Assembly (NCBI GenBank): GCA_900544435.1
Contig: UQVG01000037.1
Location: 1-12,121 of the forward strand
Reading direction: 5' to 3'
Source: an uncultured Erysipelotrichaceae bacterium
Lineage (GTDB): Bacteria > Bacillota_I > Bacilli_A > Erysipelotrichales > Coprobacillaceae
DNA length: 12,121 bases
Shown: in pieces, positions 6,381 through 12,121 of the stretch
Numbering within the stretch: the first letter of the stretch is position 1
How the letters are laid out: every line of letters begins with the position of its first letter
The notes under the pieces: model-generated
What the model was told of the DNA's origin: nothing
Seen by the model: the letters and a program-made list of their open reading frames with translations, nothing else
Databases searched by the model: none
Position numbers and translations under genes: made by a program

Positions 6381-6924
6381 ATAAATCAAAACCATCTTTG
6401 AAAGCTTTACCAACATTTTCTCCTAAAACACGATACGTATTATTGACCATATCAAAAGCAATAATTTCCATTTTATCTACATCTATCTTACCATTTTCAT
6501 CTAAATAATCTTCATCAATAGAAACATTCACAACATTTCCAATTAAGTTTCCATCTTCAAAAGATTCAACAGTACATTCTAAAGTAAGTGGATATTCTTC
6601 AATAATTGGTGCATCTACATGTTTTGAAGGTGTTACATGCACACCGCTTTTTTCAATCTTATCTTCTTTATTTCCAGAAACAACACCAAAATAATCAGAA
6701 ATCTTTTCTGTTTTCTTTGTCGCAAAAGATAAAGAAAAAGCTTTCTTTAATTCTAAATTATCTGTTGTTTTATGTTTAGAAAGCGATACATAAACTTGAT
6801 TATAATCATAAACGCCACCCCACGCAGCATTCATGACATTGGCCTTACCATCTTGATCATATGTTGCAAGCATTAAAACAGGTAAAGGCATAAATTGCAT
6901 TTTATCTCCTAAATCTTTTCTCAT
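6379..6924 (-). CDS. Flavin reductase-like (flavoredoxin-type) FMN-binding protein
   Basis: The 181-residue protein fits the flavin reductase-like split-barrel domain, cytoplasmic FMN proteins that pass electrons between NAD(P)H or other carriers and acceptors. Visible features are the start FMPLPVLMLATYDQDG (11-26), the FMN-region motif ANVMNAAWGG (28-37), the strand YVSLSKHKTTDNL (45-57) and a C-terminal KMEIIAFD strand. The frame is open 69 nt further upstream, but AGGAGG (6934-6939) sits 9 nt before the ATG at 6924, and the extra residues lie across the promoter, so 6924 is the start. It has its own promoter and converges on the phospholipase gene. The physiological acceptor cannot be told. 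Confidence 0.8.
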   Translation of the reverse strand: MRKDLGDKMQFMPLPVLMLATYDQDGKANVMNAAWGGVYDYNQVYVSLSKHKTTDNLELKKAFSLSFATKKTEKISDYFGVVSGNKEDKIEKSGVHVTPSKHVDAPIIEEYPLTLECTVESFEDGNLIGNVVNVSIDEDYLDENGKIDVDKMEIIAFDMVNNTYRVLGENVGKAFKDGFDL

Positions 6925-6949
6925 ATATATAATCCTCCTGTGTATTTCT

Positions 6950-6978
6950 ATTATATCACTTCTTAAATTTGAAACAAA
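6950..6978 (-). promoter_or_regulatory. Promoter of the flavin reductase-like gene
   Basis: Leftward TATAAT (6950-6955) with an upstream TG one base before it. A weak -35 (TTTGTT at 17 nt or TTGTTT at 16 nt, around 6972-6978) lies inside the 11-bp tandem repeat. Confidence 0.6.
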
Positions 6979-6986
6979 TTTGAGAC
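6965..6986. repeat. 11-bp tandem repeat between divergent promoters
   Basis: AAATTTGAAAC (6965-6975) is followed directly by AAATTTGAGAC (6976-6986), one mismatch, and then AAAT. One helical turn apart, the copies lie between the flavin reductase promoter and the toxin promoter, so they might bind a shared regulator. They are AT-rich and could be chance. Confidence 0.45.
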
Positions 6987-7007
6987 AAATCAAGTAGAAG
7001 ACCTTGA

Positions 7008-7013
7008 TATAAT
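7008..7013 (+). promoter_or_regulatory. Extended -10 promoter of the toxin RNA
   Basis: A perfect TATAAT is preceded by TGA (7005-7007), an extended -10. No good -35 is visible; ACAAAT at 6985-6990 has 17-nt spacing. Predicted start is about 7018-7020, so the RNA begins at the hairpin that hides the ribosome site. Confidence 0.6.
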
Positions 7014-7017
7014 AAAA

Positions 7018-7054
7018 GTGTTATCGGACCCTCCTTGAAAGGAGGTGATATCAC
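7018..7054 (+). promoter_or_regulatory. 5' hairpin sequestering the toxin ribosome site
   Basis: CCTCCT (7030-7035), loop TGAA and AGGAGG (7040-7045) form a GC-rich 6-bp stem that contains the whole Shine-Dalgarno sequence. Outside it GTGTTATC (7018-7025) pairs with GATATCAC (7047-7054) with one T-T mismatch. The structure ends one base before the start codon. This resembles the 5' stem-loop of fst RNA I that blocks ribosome entry. Confidence 0.7.
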
Positions 7055-7069
7055 AATGTTTTTGAATTT
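7045..7069 (+). repeat. Direct repeat copy 1, over the toxin start codon
   Basis: Begins GTGATATCACAATG and ends TTTTTGAATTT, spanning the end of the ribosome site, the start codon and four codons. Copy 2 is at 7215-7238. They differ by one base change and one missing base and share 15 identical bases at the 3' end. Confidence 0.85.
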
Positions 7070-7142
7070 AGTTTGTTCTGTCGTGGCAGGCGTAATGACT
7101 TATTACATATGCAAATGGTTAGACAGATTTTTCAAACGATAA
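7056..7142 (+). CDS. Small hydrophobic peptide, putative type I toxin (Fst-like)
   Basis: The 28-codon ORF has a single predicted membrane helix (about 2-18, LVCSVVAGVMTYYI), followed by CKWLDRFFKR with a tryptophan at the interface and a basic tail. This is the general plan of Fst/Ldr-type type I toxins, which insert in the inner membrane. The ribosome site AGGAGGTG is very strong but is locked in a hairpin. The transcript from about 7020 to the terminator at 7179-7208 would be about 190 nt, near the size of fst RNA I. An antisense RNA promoter, duplicated start-site sequence and shared terminator complete the locus. Toxicity is inferred from architecture, not shown; a small membrane regulator is the alternative. 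Confidence 0.7.
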   Translation: MFLNLVCSVVAGVMTYYICKWLDRFFKR

Positions 7143-7178
7143 CTAGCCTCGTGTTAAATGTTCACGCTAAAAAACAAG

Positions 7179-7208
7179 AAAAGGTTAGAGGTGCCACTCT
7201 AGCCTTTT
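7179..7208. terminator. Bidirectional terminator shared by toxin and antitoxin RNAs
   Basis: AAAAGGTTAGAG (7179-7190), loop GTGCCA, CTCTAGCCTTTT (7197-7208): a 12-bp stem with one G-T pair. Rightward it is followed by CATTTTG; leftward by CTTG and six T residues. It therefore serves both directions. Confidence 0.85.
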
Positions 7209-7214
7209 CATTTT

Positions 7215-7238
7215 GTGATATCTAATGTTTTTGAATTT
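7215..7238 (+). repeat. Direct repeat copy 2, at the 5' end of the antisense RNA
   Basis: Begins GTGATATCTAATG and ends TTTTTGAATTT, a near copy of 7045-7069. On the + strand it has no ribosome site and no ORF after it, so it is not a duplicated gene start; its use is explained by the antisense transcript. Confidence 0.85.
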
Positions 7239-7245
7239 CATCAAC

Positions 7246-7274
7246 ATTATAGCATTGACTTTTACGATTATCAA
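7246..7274 (-). promoter_or_regulatory. Strong promoter of the antisense RNA
   Basis: Leftward TTGATA (7269-7274), 17-nt spacer, TATAAT (7246-7251) with TG one base upstream of the -10. It is among the best promoter matches in the window. No leftward gene follows it, only the ~70-nt RNA. Confidence 0.75.
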
Positions 7275-7323
7275 TAATAACAGCCCATGTATTTTTATAA
7301 TTTAACCAGTGTGATTTCAACTT

Positions 7324-7338
7324 AGAAAACGTTTTCAA
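7324..7338. promoter_or_regulatory. cre-like operator (CcpA catabolite response element) on the CRISPR-Cas promoter
   Basis: On the minus strand the site reads TTGAAAACGTTTTCT, matching every position of the Bacillus cre consensus WTGAAARCGYTTTCW. The core GAAAACGTTTTC (7325-7336) is a perfect palindrome. It overlaps the -35 region of the promoter at 7332-7362, a position where CcpA binding would repress. The site is seen in the sequence; CcpA binding is inferred. Confidence 0.6.
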
Positions 7339-7362
7339 CATTATCTCTTCATATGATATAAT
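7332..7362 (+). promoter_or_regulatory. Promoter of the csx1-csm operon
   Basis: A perfect TATAAT (7357-7362) with TG one base upstream (7354-7355). The -35 is weak: TTTTCA (7332-7337, 19-nt spacer) or TTCAAC (7334-7339, 17-nt spacer). Start near 7369, giving a short leader that opens with AAGGAGG (7370-7376). Confidence 0.6.
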
Positions 7363-7384
7363 TTTATTTAAGGAGGCTGTTATT

Positions 7385-8596
7385 ATGCAATATTTTACCT
7401 TTTTAGGCGTTGGTACACTACCTAGCGGATATGAAGAAGCATTATACTTTTTTGAAAATAACAAAGATGAAATCTATGCTTCTAAATATGTACAAAGTGC
7501 AATTATCGAAAAATATTATTCTGATATAAATGAAGTTTATGTATTTTGTACAGAAAAATCTTATAAGCTAGGTGGAACTAATATTAGCAACGAAATAAAA
7601 ACTAAATTTGATTTGGATATAAAATTTATAAAAATAAATGAATTTGTGAAAATCGAAGAAATTTTACAAAAAATGAGTGCAGTATTAAATGATGATTTTA
7701 TTATAGATGTTACACATAGTTTCCGAAATATACCTATATCTGTAACTATGGTTTCTAACTACTTAGAAGTCTCTACAAATAATAAACTAAAACATTTATT
7801 TTACGGGAATTATAATCGAGATACAAACGAGGGAACAATTATTGATTTAATAAATCAATATCAAAACTCAAAAATTGCTTCTGCATTAATGACATTTGAT
7901 CAATTTTTAAAAATATCCGATACTTATCTAACAGATTTTGAAGATAAGAAAATAAACAATTTAATAAAGGGAATTAATCGATTTAATCATATGATAGATT
8001 ATTGTGAATTTGATAATTGTGTTTACTCCATATCTCAAATTTATGATTTCTGTCAATCAATACTCAAAGAAGAAAATAAATATATATTACTTAGTCCTTA
8101 TTTAAAAAATATTCAATCTAAATTAAAAAATGTTTATGCCGAAAAAAATGATACTATTAAAAAAATAAAATTCATTAAACTATTATTGGATCACAATTCC
8201 TTACAAATTGCTATTACTTTTACTGATCAATTAATTAGAGAAGAACTTGTTCATTATTCTTATTTTCCAGAAGCTATTTCATTTAAAGAAAATTTATTAA
8301 ATAAAATCTGTAAAGAATCTGATTTCTATGATCTATCTACCGATTTATTATTCTATCTAGATATTCGTAATCGCAATCAAAATTTCCACTATAAAGATTA
8401 TATTACTAAAATTCGTGAAGAAAATATTAATCTTTCCAAAGACGTTTCCTTTTTAGATAAAGAAAATATAAATACGTTTTATTTAAAAATTAGAAATGTT
8501 ATTAATCATGGAGGAAGAATAGATCAAAAAATAAATGTTAATCAAACTATTTTAAACTGTATTAACAGCGTAGAAAAATTTATAAAGGAGGGCTAA
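7385..8596 (+). CDS. csx1: CARF-HEPN ribonuclease, Csx1/Csm6-like (TM1812 type)
   Basis: The 403-residue protein is the accessory effector of the type III system. Family members bind cyclic oligoadenylate made by Cas10 through an N-terminal CARF domain and then cut RNA unspecifically through a C-terminal HEPN domain. In the CARF part (about 1-160) FLGVGTL (6-12) and IIDVTHSFRNIP (106-117, D108, T110, H111, R114) match the DxTH-type motif of the TM1812 group. The HEPN part ends with RNVINH (R370-H375), a canonical R-X4-H. A second R-X4-H at R330-H335 is probably incidental. The start ATG has AAGGAGG 8 nt upstream. It is the first gene of the operon, and its last codons hold the ribosome site of cas10. 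csm6 would be an equally usual name. Confidence 0.87.
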   Translation: MQYFTFLGVGTLPSGYEEALYFFENNKDEIYASKYVQSAIIEKYYSDINEVYVFCTEKSYKLGGTNISNEIKTKFDLDIKFIKINEFVKIEEILQKMSAVLNDDFIIDVTHSFRNIPISVTMVSNYLEVSTNNKLKHLFYGNYNRDTNEGTIIDLINQYQNSKIASALMTFDQFLKISDTYLTDFEDKKINNLIKGINRFNHMIDYCEFDNCVYSISQIYDFCQSILKEENKYILLSPYLKNIQSKLKNVYAEKNDTIKKIKFIKLLLDHNSLQIAITFTDQLIREELVHYSYFPEAISFKENLLNKICKESDFYDLSTDLLFYLDIRNRNQNFHYKDYITKIREENINLSKDVSFLDKENINTFYLKIRNVINHGGRIDQKINVNQTILNCINSVEKFIKEG

Positions 8597-8597
8597 T

Positions 8598-10934
8598 ATG
8601 GAAAATAGAAATTTAGAAATAGCTTATGCAGCCTTATTACATGATATAGGAAAATTTTATCAAAGAACTACTAATAGTTCTTTGCTTAACTCACAAGAAA
8701 TGGATTGCACGCCTATACATAATAATGGTTATCATACACACATTCATAGTGGATATACTGCAAAATTCTTTCATGATTATTTACAATTAAATGGGCAATT
8801 AGAAAAAGCGTCTAGTGCACACCATATTAACGACGATTCTATATTTGATAGTATTATCCGCAACGCTGATAGAATTGCTTCTGAAATTGATAGAAATGAT
8901 GAAAATTTTGATTATGAAGATAATCATAAAAAAACGAGATATCAATATATTACATCGCGTTTATCATCAATTATGGGAAATATTGATTTTGGGAAAGAAA
9001 TTTATAATTCAAAATTTAAATTAAGTAGTATTGACCATTGCTTAAATCCCTCAAAAAATTTGGTGGAAAAAAATACTATTGAGAGTATCGACGAATACCA
9101 AACACTATTTGAGCAGTTTACCAACGATGTTAATTTAGATAATTTATTAATAGGAAAACCTACTCCATATAAATTTCATCGTATGTATTCATTATTGTAC
9201 AAATATACAACACTAACACCATCATCCACCTATGAAACCAATAATCAAACTGTGAGCTTATTTGATCATTTAAAATTAACAACTGCCATTGCAAGCTGTT
9301 TAGCACAAAATAATTCTCAAAGATTTTATATGTTAGAATTTGATGTGTCCGGTATTCAAAAATTCATCTACCAAATAACCGAAGGTGCAGATACTAAAAC
9401 AAGTATTTCTAAATCATTAAGAGGTCGTTCAGCATTTGTATCATTGATTACAAACGCTATCACATATACAATTTTAAATAAATTTAAGTTATCACAAGCA
9501 AATATTATTTTTAATACCGGTGGTGGAGCATTACTTTTATTACCATATTTAGAAAACACTGAAAAAATTGTTAATGAAGAATTTAATAATATAACAAAAG
9601 AACTGTATAAAAGATTCAATACTTCTTTATCTGTTGTATATGCTATAGAAGAACTAGATAAATTTGAATTAAGTAATTTCAAAACCGAAAAAGCACTTGC
9701 TTTAAAATCAAAATTAGAGGAAGCAAAATTAAAAAAATATCGTCCAATTATCGATGATAATTTTTGTGTTGAACCACTTGAAGATAAAGAAATCTGTGAA
9801 TTATGCGGGCAACATTATGTAAGTGAAAACCATAAATGTAAAAATTGTATAGATATTATAAATATTTCTGACTTCTATACTAAACATGATAAATTCACAA
9901 TATTTTATTCAACAACAACTGATAAAGATTCTTTTATGGATCTTGGATTTATTAAAATATACTTTTTTGAAGATCTTCCACATGAATTTATCAACAAACA
10001 AGAATTTTATTATATAGATGCTGTCAACCATTTCAATGAAGGAAATGTAAAACTTGTTGCCAATCTTGTCCCAAAAGAAAATGATAAAATTCTTTCTTTT
10101 GAAGAAATTTCACAAGCATTAGATAAAACATATGGCGATCAAAAATTAGGTGTTTTAAAGATGGATGTTGATAATCTTGGTGCAATATTTTCCTTTGGTC
10201 TCAAACAAGGAAAAAATGAAAATACAACATTACAAAGATCTTTATCAAAATATTTAACTCTAAGCCGTTTTATAGAATTCTTTTTTGGATATAAGTTAAA
10301 ACAAATATGTATCGATTTAAGTAAAGAATTACAAATAAAATATGAAAATATTTTTTATATAAATTATGCAGGTGGAGATGATCTTGTAATTTTAGGACCA
10401 ATATATGGAATATTACAACTCACAAATAGAATTCATAATGAATTTAAAGATTTCGTTCAAAACCCTAATATTACACTTTCTGCAGGAATTCATATTCAAA
10501 ATCCTAAAAAGCCTATTCGTTTTGGAATTCAAATGGCCGATAAATCATTAGAAAGTTCTAAATCATTTAAAAAAAATAATTATACATCAAAGAATTCAGT
10601 TACAATTATGGATAGTACTCTTTCTTTTGAAGAGTTTTCTCAAACACTAACAAAAATAGAAACATATAGAAATTATATTAATGATAGTAAAAATCCTCTA
10701 TCACGTACAGGATTTTACAATATCATGTCTCATATGGATGGAAAGAATTTAAATGAATATTTCTCTATTATTCCTATTATTCAATATGCACTATATAGGC
10801 AAATTAATGATGATTATCAAAATCTAAGAAAAGAAATATTACAAGATTTAGTAACATTAAAAAATGAAGATGCTCTTTCTAAACAAGTCACCATCATGAA
10901 ACTCATTATTCTATTTACAAGGGAGGTTAATTAA
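8598..10934 (+). CDS. cas10: Type III-A CRISPR-Cas large subunit Cas10/Csm1
   Basis: This is the signature protein of the Csm complex: it cuts single-stranded DNA with its HD domain and makes cyclic oligoadenylate with its palm domains after target RNA binding. The 778-residue protein has HD residues H15 and D16 in LLHDIGKF, further histidines at 48-50 and 75-76, a first palm-like strand FDVSGIQKF (248-256), a zinc-binding pair CELC (400-403) and CKNC (414-417), the metal-binding strand KMDVDNLGAIF (521-531) and the cyclase motif GGDD (592-595). Both activities therefore look intact. It starts two bases after the csx1 stop, with AAGGAGGG in the end of csx1, and ends directly against csm2. csm1 is a synonym. 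Confidence 0.97.
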   Translation: MENRNLEIAYAALLHDIGKFYQRTTNSSLLNSQEMDCTPIHNNGYHTHIHSGYTAKFFHDYLQLNGQLEKASSAHHINDDSIFDSIIRNADRIASEIDRNDENFDYEDNHKKTRYQYITSRLSSIMGNIDFGKEIYNSKFKLSSIDHCLNPSKNLVEKNTIESIDEYQTLFEQFTNDVNLDNLLIGKPTPYKFHRMYSLLYKYTTLTPSSTYETNNQTVSLFDHLKLTTAIASCLAQNNSQRFYMLEFDVSGIQKFIYQITEGADTKTSISKSLRGRSAFVSLITNAITYTILNKFKLSQANIIFNTGGGALLLLPYLENTEKIVNEEFNNITKELYKRFNTSLSVVYAIEELDKFELSNFKTEKALALKSKLEEAKLKKYRPIIDDNFCVEPLEDKEICELCGQHYVSENHKCKNCIDIINISDFYTKHDKFTIFYSTTTDKDSFMDLGFIKIYFFEDLPHEFINKQEFYYIDAVNHFNEGNVKLVANLVPKENDKILSFEEISQALDKTYGDQKLGVLKMDVDNLGAIFSFGLKQGKNENTTLQRSLSKYLTLSRFIEFFFGYKLKQICIDLSKELQIKYENIFYINYAGGDDLVILGPIYGILQLTNRIHNEFKDFVQNPNITLSAGIHIQNPKKPIRFGIQMADKSLESSKSFKKNNYTSKNSVTIMDSTLSFEEFSQTLTKIETYRNYINDSKNPLSRTGFYNIMSHMDGKNLNEYFSIIPIIQYALYRQINDDYQNLRKEILQDLVTLKNEDALSKQVTIMKLIILFTREVN

Positions 10935-11369
10935 ATGACTTATAATCGTAAATCACAAAAAAAAGAAACTAAAATGCCTGAAAAAATATCTATTCCACTA
11001 TCAAAAAAATATACTGATCCTGCTGAAATATTTCTTGATACAGGAATAGCATATAAAATTGCTGACAAAATGGGAGATATTCCACCTCATCAATTGAGAA
11101 AAATATTAAATGTTTTAAAAGAGGCTGTAGCTATTGTGAAAAGAAATCCTTCTGATGATGAAAAATTCAAAGAAGCAAGAAATAAACTTTATTATATCGT
11201 TCCATTAACTGCATATAACGCAGGAAGAGATTCTAAAATTGGAGTTTTATATGATTTTGTTTATGAACATATCAATGAAAACTCAATTCAATCAAAAGAA
11301 GATATCGAAATACTAGATCAACTGTTCACTAGTATTATTGCATATCATAAATGTAAAAAAAGTCGTTAA
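10935..11369 (+). CDS. csm2: Csm complex small subunit Csm2
   Basis: The 144-residue helical protein is the small subunit that lines the inner side of the Csm ribonucleoprotein filament. The recognisable part is the C-terminal KLYYIVPLTAYNAGRD (84-99) with the following helix KIGVLYDFVYEHI, typical of Csm2. The lysine-rich first 20 residues are probably disordered. The ATG follows the cas10 stop without a gap, with GGGAGG 9 nt upstream inside cas10. The position between cas10 and csm3 confirms the call. Confidence 0.9.
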   Translation: MTYNRKSQKKETKMPEKISIPLSKKYTDPAEIFLDTGIAYKIADKMGDIPPHQLRKILNVLKEAVAIVKRNPSDDEKFKEARNKLYYIVPLTAYNAGRDSKIGVLYDFVYEHINENSIQSKEDIEILDQLFTSIIAYHKCKKSR

Positions 11370-11384
11370 TTGGAGGAAATAAAC

Positions 11385-12017
11385 ATGCTAAAAAGAACAC
11401 ATAGAATACAATTAGATATTGAATTATTATCAGGAATGCATATAACTGGAGGAGATGATACATTTGATATTGGTGGAGCCGATTCACAAGTTATAAAAAA
11501 TCCTTTAACAGGTGAACCATACATTCCAGGGAGTACATTAAAAGGAAAAATTCGTTCACTTTTAGAATTTAAATATAGCACTTTTCATGATGAAAAGCTA
11601 GAACCTGTTGCTGAACATAAACAATTGCTAAGTTTATTTGAACCCAATCAAAATGATGTACCACAAATGACAAGAGCTATTTTCAGAGATGCCACTCTAA
11701 CTAAAGAAAGCAAAAATAAACTTGAAACATTTTTAGGTAATCATACATATACAGAAATTAAAGCAGAAAATAAAATTAACAGATTTAAAGGAACTGCTGA
11801 TGCTCCTCGATTTATCGAAAGAGTTCCTGCTGGCAGTAAATTTATAGGATATATTGATTTACTTGAATTCGATGACGATAATTACCAACAACTTTATAAT
11901 TATTTAAAAATAGGTGTAGAACTCCTTAACTTCAATTACATTGGTGGTAGTGGTTCAAGAGGATATGGGCGCGTGAAAATAGAAATGAAAGAGTTGGTTG
12001 ATAATGAAGGAATATAA
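11385..12017 (+). CDS. csm3: Csm complex backbone RAMP nuclease Csm3 (Cas7 group)
   Basis: Csm3 forms the backbone of the Csm complex and cuts target RNA at 6-nt intervals. The 210-residue protein has the family's catalytic aspartate D33 in GGADSQVIKNP, followed by the conserved GEPYIPGSTLKGKIR segment, and a C-terminal glycine-rich loop GGSGSRGYGR (187-196). The frame is open back to a TTG at 11370, but that TTG is part of the ribosome site TTGGAGG; the ATG at 11385 is the start and gives the standard MLKRTHRIQLDIELLSGMHI N-terminus. It lies 15 nt after csm2 and overlaps csm4 by 14 nt. Confidence 0.97.
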   Translation: MLKRTHRIQLDIELLSGMHITGGDDTFDIGGADSQVIKNPLTGEPYIPGSTLKGKIRSLLEFKYSTFHDEKLEPVAEHKQLLSLFEPNQNDVPQMTRAIFRDATLTKESKNKLETFLGNHTYTEIKAENKINRFKGTADAPRFIERVPAGSKFIGYIDLLEFDDDNYQQLYNYLKIGVELLNFNYIGGSGSRGYGRVKIEMKELVDNEGI

Positions 12018-12121
12018 ATTAATTTTCAAACCAATTTCTACAATTTCTAAATTACCATCTGCTCAAACAATTTTCGGAGCTGTTTGTAATATTATATTAA
12101 ATACTCAAGGTGAAGAAGCAT
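12004..12121 (+). CDS. csm4: Csm4, N-terminal fragment (Cas5 group RAMP; runs off the window)
   Basis: Thirty-nine codons are visible. The start MKEYKLIFKPIS and the segment KLPSAQTIFGAVCNII match the N-terminal RAMP strand and the PS-x-T-IFGA-xC motif of Csm4, the subunit that caps the crRNA 5' handle and joins Csm3 to Cas10. The ATG lies within the last codons of csm3 (14-nt overlap, different frame), and its upstream AAAGAG is a weak ribosome site, so translation is probably coupled. csm5 and cas6 would be expected beyond the window edge. Confidence 0.92.
   Translation, partial: MKEYKLIFKPISTISKLPSAQTIFGAVCNIILNTQGEEA

Larger units (their letters stand above)
7170..7239 (-). ncRNA. Putative antisense antitoxin RNA (RNA II-like)
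   Basis: A near-consensus leftward promoter (7246-7274) predicts a start at about 7239. The RNA would read through repeat copy 2 (7215-7238), so its first 24 nt are complementary, with two differences, to the toxin RNA's ribosome site and start codon. It then runs through the terminator hairpin and ends in TTTTTT at 7169-7174, about 70 nt long. Its 3' half is fully complementary to the 3' end of the toxin RNA. RNA II of the pAD1 par locus is about the same size and has the same two contact regions. No ORF is needed to explain it. Confidence 0.65.

Noticed and set aside
7222..7464. Leftward 80-codon ORF over the csx1 promoter and start
   Set aside because: It runs antisense to csx1, has no recognisable family, and its start has no ribosome site. 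The leftward signals here are explained by the antisense RNA promoter at 7246-7274.
8815..9024. Rightward 69-codon ORF inside cas10
   Set aside because: It lies in another frame of the clearly coding cas10; the translation is low-complexity Ile/Leu/Lys as expected from AT-rich DNA out of frame.
9368..9682. Leftward 104-codon ORF inside cas10
   Set aside because: Antisense shadow of cas10, with no ribosome site and no family features.
11366..11581. Leftward 71-codon ORF opposite csm3
   Set aside because: Antisense shadow of the conserved N-terminal half of csm3.
7385..12121. Horizontal acquisition of the CRISPR block judged by base composition
   Set aside because: Stretches of csx1 and cas10 that I counted by eye were lower in GC than stretches of lysA and dapA, but csm3 was close to dapA, and the sample is too small. 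A windowed GC and codon-use calculation would be needed.

Overview
The window looks like the chromosome of a low-GC, AT-rich Firmicute. Protein style and operon content suggest a gut Erysipelotrichia-type organism, but this is inferred from composition, AGGAGG-type ribosome sites and family resemblance, not from a marker gene.

Region 1 (1-1440) holds the 5' end of an unidentified leftward gene behind a 26-bp perfect palindrome. It also holds a leftward PPOX/NimA-like flavoprotein gene and a small rightward ORF that meets an in-frame TAA and stays open for 29 codons beyond it. A 12-bp tandem repeat and a long hairpin follow. Region 2 (1403-5178) is a complete leftward lysine-biosynthesis operon: promoter, lysine riboswitch, intrinsic terminator, a free-standing aspartokinase-type ACT protein, dapA, dapB, lysA and a strong terminator. 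The 3' strand of riboswitch stem P1 can pair with the terminator's 5' arm, which gives a clear lysine-OFF attenuation mechanism. Region 3 (5195-6955) holds a rightward ArsC/Spx-like gene coupled to a zinc-dependent phospholipase C family gene, converging on a leftward flavin reductase-like gene.

Region 4 (about 6965-7274) is, as read here, an unannotated type I toxin-antitoxin locus laid out like the Fst/par locus. A 28-residue hydrophobic peptide ending in a cationic tail has its ribosome site buried in a 5' hairpin. A convergent antisense RNA of about 70 nt starts at a second copy of the toxin start-site sequence, and both transcripts share a bidirectional terminator.

Region 5 (7324-12121) is a type III-A (Csm) CRISPR-Cas operon: a CARF-HEPN ring-nucleotide-activated ribonuclease of the Csx1/TM1812 type, then cas10/csm1, csm2, csm3 and the start of csm4. 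The genes are packed with 0-15 nt gaps or short overlaps. HD and GGDD motifs of Cas10, the Csm3 D33 and the HEPN R-X4-H are all present, so the system looks functional: target RNA is cut by Csm3, Cas10 makes cyclic oligoadenylate, and the CARF protein responds. No array, cas6 or csm5 is in view. The operon promoter carries a perfect match to the CcpA catabolite-response (cre) consensus across its -35 region.

The two observations most worth following are the type I toxin-antitoxin locus directly upstream of the Csm operon and the cre-like operator on the CRISPR promoter.
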